DNA of 6,122 bases, from contig DOCI01000087.1 of the NCBI GenBank assembly GCA_003503535.1, forward strand, positions 1 to 6,122, read 5' to 3'. Below the pieces are notes generated by a model. The model was not told where the DNA came from. It was given only the letters and a program-made list of their open reading frames with translations, and made no database searches. This document shows positions 1 to 5,944 of the stretch, one piece after another. The DNA is from Planctomycetaceae bacterium. Its GTDB lineage: Bacteria > Planctomycetota > Planctomycetia > Planctomycetales > Planctomycetaceae. The first letter of the stretch is position 1. The number at the start of each line of letters is the position of its first letter. Made by a program: the position numbers and the translations under genes.

Positions 1-639
1 CAACTCTGCTTGAGTATCTCGCCACTGGCTGATCGCAAGAATATTGAAATGACCTGGTTTTGTGCTGAGGATTTGCCACCATTGCACCAGGACTCTGGCA
101 AAATTCAGCAAATTTTGACAAACCTGCTCTCCAATGCAGTCAAGTTTACGCCGGAGGGAGGTCGCGTGCGGGCTGTGGTGACTCCGATTTGTTTAACAAG
201 TGGAGGCAATGCCTACGATAACGATTCGCTTCAAAATCATCAGGAGTTGATACAGATCAGTGTTGCCGATACAGGCATCGGAATTCCGCTGGCTGATCAG
301 GAGCGGATCTTCGAGAAGTTTCGACAGGCCAAGCACATGCCAGGTCAGGAGAATTTGTTAACGCGTGAATACGAAGGAACAGGACTTGGACTTTCGATTG
401 TCAAGGAACTGTGCAAACTGCTTGGCGGTGAAGTGACTGTCGAGAGTGAGTTCGGCAAAGGGAGTGTGTTTGTGGTTCGACTTCCCTGTGAGGTTACACC
501 TCAGATGAAGTCTTCCAATGAGGAGAATTCCCTCGAGTATCAGACGATCGAACGGACCCGTCAACGTGTACAACAAGTGGTCGATCAAGCCAACGAACTC
601 AAATCTAAGAAAATCGATCAGACCCGAGATGCAGGATAA
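1..639 (+). CDS. Sensor histidine kinase, C-terminal part (HATPase_c domain), 5' end outside window
   Basis: This is the 3' end of a histidine kinase gene. The frame is open from base 1, so the true start lies upstream; the TTG at position 10 is inside the domain and is not a credible start. Numbering codons from base 1, the ATP-binding (HATPase_c/GHKL) motifs appear in order: the N box around residues 36-49 (QQILTNLLSNAVKF), the G1 box DTGIGIP at about 90-96, the F box IFEKF at about 103-107, and the G2 box GTGLGLS at about 126-132, followed by the usual GGEVTVES-x-GKGSVFVVRLP end. All residues expected for ATP binding are present. The phospho-accepting His and any sensor domain would lie upstream and cannot be seen. 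After the domain comes a charged, probably helical tail of about 47 residues (166-212) with no receiver domain. The gene converges on the HD-GYP gene about 60 bp away. Its response regulator is not in the window. The family call is secure; the signal sensed is unknown. Confidence 0.95.
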   Translation, partial: QLCLSISPLADRKNIEMTWFCAEDLPPLHQDSGKIQQILTNLLSNAVKFTPEGGRVRAVVTPICLTSGGNAYDNDSLQNHQELIQISVADTGIGIPLADQERIFEKFRQAKHMPGQENLLTREYEGTGLGLSIVKELCKLLGGEVTVESEFGKGSVFVVRLPCEVTPQMKSSNEENSLEYQTIERTRQRVQQVVDQANELKSKKIDQTRDAG

Positions 640-647
640 TTTTAACG

Positions 648-677
648 GACTTTCAGGAAAAGATTTCTCTGGAAGTC
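648..677 (+). terminator. Candidate hairpin between two converging genes
   Basis: Bases 648-660 pair with 665-677 around the 4-base loop AGAT. This gives a 13-position stem with one A-C mismatch (658/667) and two G-T pairs (653/672 and 657/668). The G-T pairs are wobble pairs only in the plus-strand transcript and become A-C mismatches in the minus-strand one, so the structure favours ending the kinase mRNA. There is no T run after it, so it is not a textbook intrinsic terminator. The position midway between the two stop codons supports a 3'-end role. Confidence 0.35.
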
Positions 678-699
678 AAGAAGTCTAATCCGCCTGCTG

Positions 700-2457
700 T
701 CAATTATGATTTGGCGATCTAAACACCTGATTCCGCAAGAAGAGAGTTGTTTCCTCCATGTCGTAGCGCAATTCCCTAGGCTCTTCGAATGCCTGACGAT
801 TTGAGGTTGTTGTCTTGATTGCAGACAGCAGGGGATCGATTCCAGGCGATGTGGATTGGAACCCTCTTTCTATATTCATATTCCCCTGGTGGTCAACAAA
901 CGGCTTTGAATCCTGACTGGCAATTCTATGCATGTCGTCAAGGATACGAAAAAACGCATCAACAATTTCGGCATCCCATTGCCGGGAACGTCCATTCAGA
1001 AGAATCTCCTCTGCTTTTGCAGCTGGCATGCCTTTGCGATACGGTCGATCACTCGTCATCGCGTCATAGGCATCAACAACAGCCAATATTCGAGCTGCGA
1101 GTGGGATATCGTTGCCTGATAACTGATATGGGTAGCCTGTCCCATCCCAGGACTCATGATGATGCAACACGCCCGGCAAAATGTGCTGAAGTTGCCCCAG
1201 ATGTTTGAGAATTTCGTAACCGAATTCAGGATGAGCTTTAATTTCGGCAAATTCTTCGGCTGTCAAACCTCCTGTTTTCAATAAGACCTTATCGCGGACT
1301 CCAATTTTACCAATATCGTGTAACAGGCCTGCCAGATAAATTTTTTCGCACTCGTTTTCTGTGAGACCGTATTCTCTTGCCACTTCCCGAGCCATCTGAG
1401 CGACTCGGTCACTATGCCCCCAGGTGTATTTGTCTTTGGTATCAATGGTATTAACCAGAGAGCGTACCGTACCAAGCAATAACTCCTGTTGTTCATTGAG
1501 CAGTTTCTGATTGTGGGCATGTGTGGCAAGCACACTGGCTGCAGACTCCATGAGCAAGGCCGTTCGTTTATCAAACTGCCTTTCCTGGATGACGGCATCC
1601 CAGGGGAATTCTCTTTGATTCATGGTATGAATCGAACTAATCGCGATCATCCAACCATAACAGCGACGGGCACAAATTGCAGGGACAATCACAATGGACC
1701 TTGCCTGTTGGGCTGAGCATCCTGACAATCCTCTAAAGTTCAAATCGATATAGGTTTCACAATGAGAATTGATCCCAGCCACTTCCAGTATTCGAGCAAT
1801 GTCATTTTCATGAATTCCGGGTACTCCAATCGAAAAGATGCGATTGGCGTCTGCGGAATACGAAGTCGATTGGTTTCTCAACACGAGAACCAGTGATTCT
1901 GCATTGAGAATTGTTTTGAGTTGATGCAGTGCCTTATTGGCATTGGAAGTCAATTCCGCGGTCGTTTCATGAAAGGCCAAATTTTCGACAAGAGTGCGAT
2001 ACCAGTCTAATTCCACATCACCAATCAAAACCTGTTCGCTGTAGTGTTCGAGCATAAGATATTGCTGGCGATTGAGCCGACTTAAATCGAGCTGCTCAAT
2101 CAGCAGGTTGATCATCATGTCAAGATTGGGAATTGATCTGGTCGGTAGAATACCAACGATAATCTGACGGATGACGCTGCGAGATTCAATCGGAATGACA
2201 ACCAGAGAATCATTCGAATCTATGGGGTGTGTTGCATAAGCTGTTTCTGCGGAAACTGAACTTAATGCGTTGGAGATTGTTTCATCCTGTGGATGGCTTG
2301 AGGATTGAAGGAAATCGTCATTCTTCCAGGCGCCGGCATGCCACAGTCTGGTTTGAAAGTTGGAACGGAAATTGTCTTCGATCCATTGCACGCAAAAATT
2401 GACATCGCATGCGGGAATACTCAATTTCTGATGATTGTTATTTGCGTCGTTGTCCAT
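700..2457 (-). CDS. HD-GYP domain protein with GAF-like N-terminal region, predicted c-di-GMP phosphodiesterase
   Basis: This is a 585-aa soluble protein; no signal peptide or membrane segment is seen. The C-terminal HD-GYP domain spans about residues 325-515. It shows H348 (YTWGHSDRV), the HD pair H380-D381 followed by GKIG, H409 (KAHPEFGYEIL), the GYP signature HHESWDGTGYP at 433-443, and D463 in VVDAYDAMTSDRPYR. These are the metal and substrate residues of active c-di-GMP phosphodiesterases, which open c-di-GMP to pGpG or GMP. Residues of about 150-315 look like a GAF sensor domain ending in a helix that leads into the catalytic part; this is judged from spacing and pattern only. Residues 1-150 are unassigned, as is a polar tail of about 70 residues. 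The start is the first ATG after an in-frame TAG at 2482-2484. No strong Shine-Dalgarno precedes it (GGA about 11 bases upstream), which is not unusual in planctomycetes. It converges on the kinase gene and is divergent from the RidA gene. A regulatory link to the kinase is possible but unproven. Confidence 0.93.
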   Translation of the reverse strand: MDNDANNNHQKLSIPACDVNFCVQWIEDNFRSNFQTRLWHAGAWKNDDFLQSSSHPQDETISNALSSVSAETAYATHPIDSNDSLVVIPIESRSVIRQIIVGILPTRSIPNLDMMINLLIEQLDLSRLNRQQYLMLEHYSEQVLIGDVELDWYRTLVENLAFHETTAELTSNANKALHQLKTILNAESLVLVLRNQSTSYSADANRIFSIGVPGIHENDIARILEVAGINSHCETYIDLNFRGLSGCSAQQARSIVIVPAICARRCYGWMIAISSIHTMNQREFPWDAVIQERQFDKRTALLMESAASVLATHAHNQKLLNEQQELLLGTVRSLVNTIDTKDKYTWGHSDRVAQMAREVAREYGLTENECEKIYLAGLLHDIGKIGVRDKVLLKTGGLTAEEFAEIKAHPEFGYEILKHLGQLQHILPGVLHHHESWDGTGYPYQLSGNDIPLAARILAVVDAYDAMTSDRPYRKGMPAAKAEEILLNGRSRQWDAEIVDAFFRILDDMHRIASQDSKPFVDHQGNMNIERGFQSTSPGIDPLLSAIKTTTSNRQAFEEPRELRYDMEETTLFLRNQVFRSPNHN

Positions 2458-2546
2458 CGTGTTAACGATCCGGCTGGAAATCTATCCCATACAACCCGAT
2501 GAATTCGGTTTGCTGCCGTCTCATTAAACAATGCTGGTTTCGTGTC

Positions 2547-2556
2547 AGAACGTTCT
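2547..2556. promoter_or_regulatory. Perfect 10-bp palindrome AGAACGTTCT, possible operator
   Basis: AGAACGTTCT is an exact palindrome about 90 bp upstream of the HD-GYP start codon, in the region where that gene's promoter would be expected. It is the right size for a small dimeric repressor or activator site. It does not match a regulator site I recognise: the GAAC and GTTC halves have no spacer, unlike LexA boxes. A single 10-bp palindrome can arise by chance. Confidence 0.2.
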
Positions 2557-2680
2557 ACCTTTGTTAATTGTATAAGCGGCAATTTAAATGTAGGACACGA
2601 ATCCTCTGAGACCTTCTGATCAGATCATTTCACACTCACCAGGGCTTATTACCGAACCGAAGTATTCAGAAGATGACGAT

Positions 2681-2739
2681 TATCCCAATTACAGGCCCTG
2701 TTTTCGTGAGGGATATCCCCTTTGTCTAAGGTTTTTTTT
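2681..2739 (+). terminator. Weak stem-loops followed by a T8 run, possible orphan terminator
   Basis: TATCCC (2681-2686) can pair with GGGATA (2710-2715), enclosing a smaller ACAG/CTGT hairpin (2691-2701). Alternatively, CCTT (2719-2722) pairs with AAGG (2728-2731) immediately before eight T residues at 2732-2739. The last stem is only 4 bp, so stability is poor. The layout is that of a plus-strand intrinsic terminator, but no annotated plus-strand gene lies just upstream; the nearest coding sequence upstream is on the minus strand. If real, it would end a short unannotated transcript made within the spacer. Confidence 0.2.
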
Positions 2740-2816
2740 GACCAGGCTTGAAATCCGAGATCGATTGTGGGTTTATCTCTAATTACTGAAGTTTTGCAAA
2801 ACGCCCCTTATTTAAT

Positions 2817-2831
2817 GAAAACCACGGATGG
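2817..2831 (+). repeat. Fragment resembling the CCACGGATGG-type intergenic repeat
   Basis: The stretch AAAACCACGGATGG resembles the start of ACCACGGATGG-ACACGGATG-type repeats that I recall from intergenic regions of planctomycetes, verrucomicrobia and other environmental bacteria. Only the first unit is recognisable, and the following bases diverge. It lies about 120 bp from a second, related-looking segment. The family assignment is from memory and the match is short. Confidence 0.3.
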
Positions 2832-2890
2832 CCCCAGCGAGGATCTCTTCTCAACCTGTTTACGTTTTTGATTATTCAGCCGCCAAGACG

Positions 2891-2939
2891 ACAAGTGAAA
2901 CAAGTGATCAATAGAAATGAAAATGATTTGAGTTGATCA
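2891..2939. repeat. Tandem 9-bp unit plus 7-bp inverted repeat
   Basis: ACAAGTGAA (2891-2899) is followed directly by ACAAGTGAT (2900-2908), a two-copy 9-bp tandem with one difference. Overlapping the second copy, TGATCAA (2905-2911) is the exact inverse of TTGATCA (2933-2939), with 21 bases between them. These could be paired protein-binding half-sites or chance in AT-rich DNA. They lie about 400 bp upstream of the RidA start, far for a simple operator. Confidence 0.25.
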
Positions 2940-2947
2940 GGTTGTTT

Positions 2948-2979
2948 CCACCACGAAGGCACAAAGAGATTTAGGAAAC
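2948..2979 (+). repeat. Segment resembling the CCACGAAGG-CACAAAG intergenic repeat
   Basis: Bases 2948-2968 read CCACCACGAAGG then CACAAAGAG, continuing to GGAAAC. This matches the style of (ACCACGAAGG-CACAAAGAG)n repeats that I recall as common in intergenic DNA of planctomycetes and other environmental bacteria. About two units are visible here with a degenerate 3' part. Only one segment is present in the window, so copy number elsewhere in the genome is the test. Confidence 0.4.
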
Positions 2980-3330
2980 ATGAAAATCAAGAACAAACAT
3001 CCTGATGAAATTGAGCACATGTTGTTACATTCAAATTAGGTTGTGTTTATACGCACCTTTCCGGTCTCAAACTCCGACCCACAAGGTTGAATGAATTTTG
3101 TTACGAGTTTCGCTATTAAAAATAACGATGATCAGATTGGCTCAAAATCAGAGGATTCGAAAAGTAGTCGTCACATCAAAGAAAAGCTGAACGGATTGGA
3201 ACGGGTTTGCAGGAGAACAGATTTCGAAATTGGGAGATAAGCTCGCTGGGCAGCATAGAAACTTGGTTTGGTCGTTGATACCATTTTATCTCGATCATGA
3301 CGACATTAATCAGAATCTGCTCAAACAATT

Positions 3331-3335
3331 GAGGA
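3331..3335 (+). promoter_or_regulatory. Shine-Dalgarno sequence of the RidA gene
   Basis: GAGGA lies 7 bases upstream of the ATG at 3343. This is optimal spacing and fixes the start of the RidA gene. Confidence 0.8.
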
Positions 3336-3342
3336 CATCCCC

Positions 3343-3732
3343 ATGAGTCAGCCACAGGTCTCCTTCCCCAGTAATCCTGAAACACCTACCTCTCATTTGC
3401 CATACAGTCCATGTGCGGTCGTCGACCGTGTTGTGTATGTCTCCGGGCAGGCTTCGGTCGATAAAACCGGGAAAATCATTTCCGATACCTTTGAAGCGGA
3501 ATTCCGGCGCTCTATCGAAAACATGCGGGATGTGCTCGCTGTTGCCGGGTGCGATTTGAAAGATGTAATCCAGACACGCAATTATGTACGGGACGAGGAA
3601 GATCTCGTACTTTACAATCAATTGTATGCGGAATATTTCTCCAAACCCCTGCCAGCCCGTGCCACTCTCACAAACTGCCTGCCGTCAACCATTCGTTATG
3701 AAATCGAATGCATTGCCGTTATTCCAGAATAA
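3343..3732 (+). CDS. RidA family protein (enamine/imine deaminase, YjgF/YER057c/UK114 family)
   Basis: This 129-aa protein has the usual RidA length (about 125-130). RidA proteins are cytosolic trimers that hydrolyse 2-aminoacrylate and 2-aminocrotonate, reactive enamines released by PLP-dependent serine/threonine dehydratases, to the 2-keto acid and ammonia. Active-site positions can be matched to E. coli RidA: Y21 (PYSP) for Tyr17, S34 in VYVSGQ for Ser30, R106 in LPARATL for the essential Arg105, and E120 in YEIECIAV for Glu120. The essential Arg is present, so deaminase activity is plausible. The Cys107-equivalent position appears to be Thr108, a tolerated change. The start is supported by GAGGA 7 bases upstream. 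The gene is first in a probable two-gene operon with a D-threonine aldolase/D-serine dehydratase family gene 22 bp downstream, which suggests that enzyme may be the source of the enamine. The exact Rid subfamily is not resolved. Confidence 0.93.
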   Translation: MSQPQVSFPSNPETPTSHLPYSPCAVVDRVVYVSGQASVDKTGKIISDTFEAEFRRSIENMRDVLAVAGCDLKDVIQTRNYVRDEEDLVLYNQLYAEYFSKPLPARATLTNCLPSTIRYEIECIAVIPE

Positions 3733-3743
3733 TTGAATCGATT

Positions 3744-3748
3744 GAGGG
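3744..3748 (+). promoter_or_regulatory. Shine-Dalgarno sequence of the D-TA family gene
   Basis: GAGGG lies 6 bases upstream of the ATG at 3755, within the 22-bp gap after the RidA stop codon. It supports that start and separate translation initiation within one mRNA. Confidence 0.75.
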
Positions 3749-3754
3749 CCTGCG

Positions 3755-4861
3755 ATGACTGACTGGTATACGGTCTCCAATGCAGCGGAGATTCCATCCC
3801 CTGCATTGCTTCTTTATCCTGAGCGCATCAGGCAGAATCTGCAACTGATGATTGAAATCGCAGGTGGGGTTGAAAATTTACGACCTCATGTGAAAACTCA
3901 TAAACTTCCGCAAGTTGTTCAGCTCAAGCGTGAACTCGGCATTGAGAAATTCAAAACATCGACAATAGCCGAAGCGGAAATGACTGCTGCTGCAGGTGGA
4001 AAAGATGTGCTGCTTGCCTACCAACCCTCAGGACCTGGTATTCAACGGCTGTTGACTTTAATTCTCCATATTCCACAGACAAAGTTTTCGACGATTGTCG
4101 ACGATGCCGAAACCATCAGACAGATTGGCCAGCAAGCCACTGAAGCAGGACTGGAAGTTCCCGTCTATCTGGATCTGGATGTGGGAATGCATCGGACGGG
4201 AATTACTCCGGGAGCAGAGGCACTGGAGTTGTATCGCCTCATCACACTGACCAAAGGTGTCATCCCTGCCGGTCTTCATGCGTATGATGGACACCTGCAC
4301 GATCCCGATGAAGCAAAATTAACTGAGATTGCCAGGCAGACATTTCAACAAGTCATCAATTTCAGATTGCTACTCGAGCAGGCAGGTTTGATCGTACCGG
4401 GTATCGTAGCATCCGGCACTCCGACCTTCCCAATTCTTGCGCAGTATACTGATGTTGAAGTCGGATGCGGCACCTCTGTTTTGTGGGATTTCGGTCAACC
4501 AAAGTTGAGTCCAGATCCGGGTTTTCTCAATGCCGCAGTCCTGTTGACGCGTGTTATCAGCAAGCCTCAATCCGGCTTACTCACTCTCGACCTGGGACAC
4601 AAAGCCGTCGCATCAGAAATGTCGCATCCCCGTGTGCAACTTTTTGGGCTGGAAGAAGCCGAGGTCGTCGTTCACAGCGAAGAACACCTGACGCTGAAAT
4701 CACCACGTGCAAACGGGTATCACGTTGGAGATGTCGTCTATGGACTCCCCAGGCATATTTGTCCAACGGTCGCACTGCACCACGAAGCGTGGGTTGTGCG
4801 GGATCATCTGGCCACTGAATGTTGGGAAATTGTTGCCCGGAAACGCAAGATCACTCTATAA
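3755..4861 (+). CDS. D-threonine aldolase / D-serine dehydratase family PLP-dependent enzyme
   Basis: This 368-aa protein belongs to the fold-type III PLP family with an alanine-racemase-like N-terminal barrel and a C-terminal D-serine-dehydratase-like domain; length is typical. RPHVKTHK at 43-50 contains the PLP lysine (K47, matching K59 of Alcaligenes D-threonine aldolase). Other family segments are VYLDLDVGMHRTGI (137-150), GLHAYDGH (173-180), ASGTPTF (219-225, expected to bind the PLP phosphate), LTLDLGHKAVASE (276-288) and PRHICPT (332-338). In the last, H334 and C336 occupy the metal-ligand positions: His/Cys as in chicken D-serine dehydratase, against His/Asp in the bacterial aldolase. 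Aldolases would split D-threonine into glycine and acetaldehyde; dehydratases turn D-serine into pyruvate and ammonia through an enamine. The Cys ligand and the RidA partner favour a dehydratase, but substrate cannot be fixed from sequence. No signal peptide, so cytosolic. The start has GAGGG 6 bases upstream. The 3' end overlaps the dipeptidase gene by 6 bp. Confidence 0.92.
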   Translation: MTDWYTVSNAAEIPSPALLLYPERIRQNLQLMIEIAGGVENLRPHVKTHKLPQVVQLKRELGIEKFKTSTIAEAEMTAAAGGKDVLLAYQPSGPGIQRLLTLILHIPQTKFSTIVDDAETIRQIGQQATEAGLEVPVYLDLDVGMHRTGITPGAEALELYRLITLTKGVIPAGLHAYDGHLHDPDEAKLTEIARQTFQQVINFRLLLEQAGLIVPGIVASGTPTFPILAQYTDVEVGCGTSVLWDFGQPKLSPDPGFLNAAVLLTRVISKPQSGLLTLDLGHKAVASEMSHPRVQLFGLEEAEVVVHSEEHLTLKSPRANGYHVGDVVYGLPRHICPTVALHHEAWVVRDHLATECWEIVARKRKITL

Positions 4862-5944
4862 CGTGTTTGGCAAAACTTTTCGAAACAGTCGCAACCAGTT
4901 CCCGCTGAAGATTTGTTCGATATCACTTTCTTTGTAGCCCCGTTGATCCAGCAGTTCTGACACACGCTGCAGGTCTTTGATGCTCTTTAAGTCGGACGGT
5001 GTCTGTTCTGTACCGAAACCGCCATCGAGATCGCTGCCGATTGCGGCATGATCGGCATTCCCTGCCATCTGACAGACATGATCGATGTGATCGATCATTG
5101 AATCGAGTGTCAATCCTTCTGGTGTCGTCTTCCCGATTGTCCACCCTGACCGCAACATCCACGCATCACAGGCTGTTCCAATAACACCATCTCTATGGAT
5201 GAGCTTTTGGATTTGATCATCACTCAATTGGCGATCATTCGGAACGAGCGTTCGGCTGTTATGATGACTGGCCCAAATCGTTCCTCCGAACAGTTCGAAC
5301 GCTTCCTCCATACTGCGATCGCACAAGTGAGTCACATCCAGACCCATCTTGAGACGGTCCATCTGTTTCAGTAAGCCACGGCCATCGGCAGTGAGTGGTC
5401 CATCTACTGCCGTCCCGCCGGCGTAATGACTGTGTCCATAATGAGCGGGACCGATCGCGCGCAGACCCTGCTGGTGCCATTCTTCCAACTGATCGGGATT
5501 CAAAATCGGATCTGCCCCTTCCATCGAAAGAATGATTCCAATTTTTTGACAGGACTTTTTGGCACATTCGGCAACGTGTTGATCAAAATCCTGCTGTGTA
5601 AGTATTAGTCGAATTTCTCCCTGCTGTTCCCACCAGCGATAACAGGCCAGTTGAGCATTGGCCGCGGCATAGGAGCCGATGCGGGTTGTGTAATCGAGAT
5701 CCGTTCTGGAATATGCCAGTTTTCTGGAGAGAGCCGGTCCACTTCTTGCCAGTAATGTGCCGAGACACAAAAATATTCCCGCTTCACGCATTTCTGGAAA
5801 TGTGACCGTCGCATGTTCGCGGTACGAAACATCAGTCATTCCCTCTTCAGCGGCATTCATCTTGGATAAAGACAAACACAAATCCCTGTCGTGGGCAGCC
5901 GCATTCCAGGCCAAGTCCAAATGTGCATCGACGAGTGGTCGCAT
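4856..5944 (-). CDS. M19 family (membrane/renal-type) dipeptidase
   Basis: This 362-aa protein is a zinc dipeptidase of peptidase family M19, an amidohydrolase-like barrel. The binuclear metal ligands are all found: H8 and D10 in VDAHLDLAW, E142 in LSMEGADP, H206 in LDVTHLCD and H227 in ASHHNSR. D305 in AIGSDLDGG and the closing SGNWLRLF (347-354) are also typical. Family members hydrolyse dipeptides, often with a D-residue at the C-terminal position. Despite the family name no signal peptide or membrane anchor is seen, so it is probably cytosolic. The ATG at 5944 is chosen because the conserved HxD motif follows after seven residues and GGAAA sits 5 bases upstream. An in-frame ATG at 6043 would add 33 Gln/Lys/Pro-rich residues without family resemblance or a ribosome binding site. 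The gene is convergent with, and overlaps by 6 bp, the D-amino-acid enzyme gene, which suggests but does not prove a shared role. Confidence 0.93.
   Translation of the reverse strand: MRPLVDAHLDLAWNAAAHDRDLCLSLSKMNAAEEGMTDVSYREHATVTFPEMREAGIFLCLGTLLARSGPALSRKLAYSRTDLDYTTRIGSYAAANAQLACYRWWEQQGEIRLILTQQDFDQHVAECAKKSCQKIGIILSMEGADPILNPDQLEEWHQQGLRAIGPAHYGHSHYAGGTAVDGPLTADGRGLLKQMDRLKMGLDVTHLCDRSMEEAFELFGGTIWASHHNSRTLVPNDRQLSDDQIQKLIHRDGVIGTACDAWMLRSGWTIGKTTPEGLTLDSMIDHIDHVCQMAGNADHAAIGSDLDGGFGTEQTPSDLKSIKDLQRVSELLDQRGYKESDIEQIFSGNWLRLFRKVLPNTL

Larger units (their letters stand above)
2458..3342. other. 885-bp intergenic spacer between divergent genes
   Basis: The spacer is more AT-rich than the flanking genes and lies between the starts of the HD-GYP gene (minus) and the RidA gene (plus), so promoters for both must lie in it or near it. 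No -35/-10 pair stood out on either strand. All open frames are short, lack family-like composition, and mostly lack a ribosome binding site. No tRNA-like or rRNA-like segment was seen. Listed separately are a palindrome near the HD-GYP start, a T8 run with weak hairpins, direct and inverted repeats near 2891-2939, and two segments resembling known intergenic repeats. It may hold an unrecognised small RNA or remnants of a lost gene. Confidence 0.7.

Noticed and set aside
819..1208. 129-codon plus-strand frame inside the HD-GYP gene
   Set aside because: It is antisense to the conserved HD-GYP catalytic region, has no family-like composition, and the minus-strand gene fully explains the stretch.
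2611..2630. CTGATCAG palindrome and recurring TGATCA words as a possible regulator-binding array
   Set aside because: TGATCA/GATC words are frequent throughout this window, including inside genes, and the spacing is irregular.
2815..2871. 18-codon plus-strand frame starting at the CCACGGATGG-like segment
   Set aside because: It has no ribosome binding site and lies over the repeat-like sequence, so chance is the better explanation.
2458..3342. CRISPR array, tRNA or mobile element in the spacer
   Set aside because: No regularly spaced long repeats, no T-loop or anticodon-arm pattern, and no terminal inverted repeats with target duplications were seen.
3176..3385. 69-codon minus-strand frame across the RidA start
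   Set aside because: It overlaps the RidA start and its ribosome binding site in antisense, and shows no recognisable motif.
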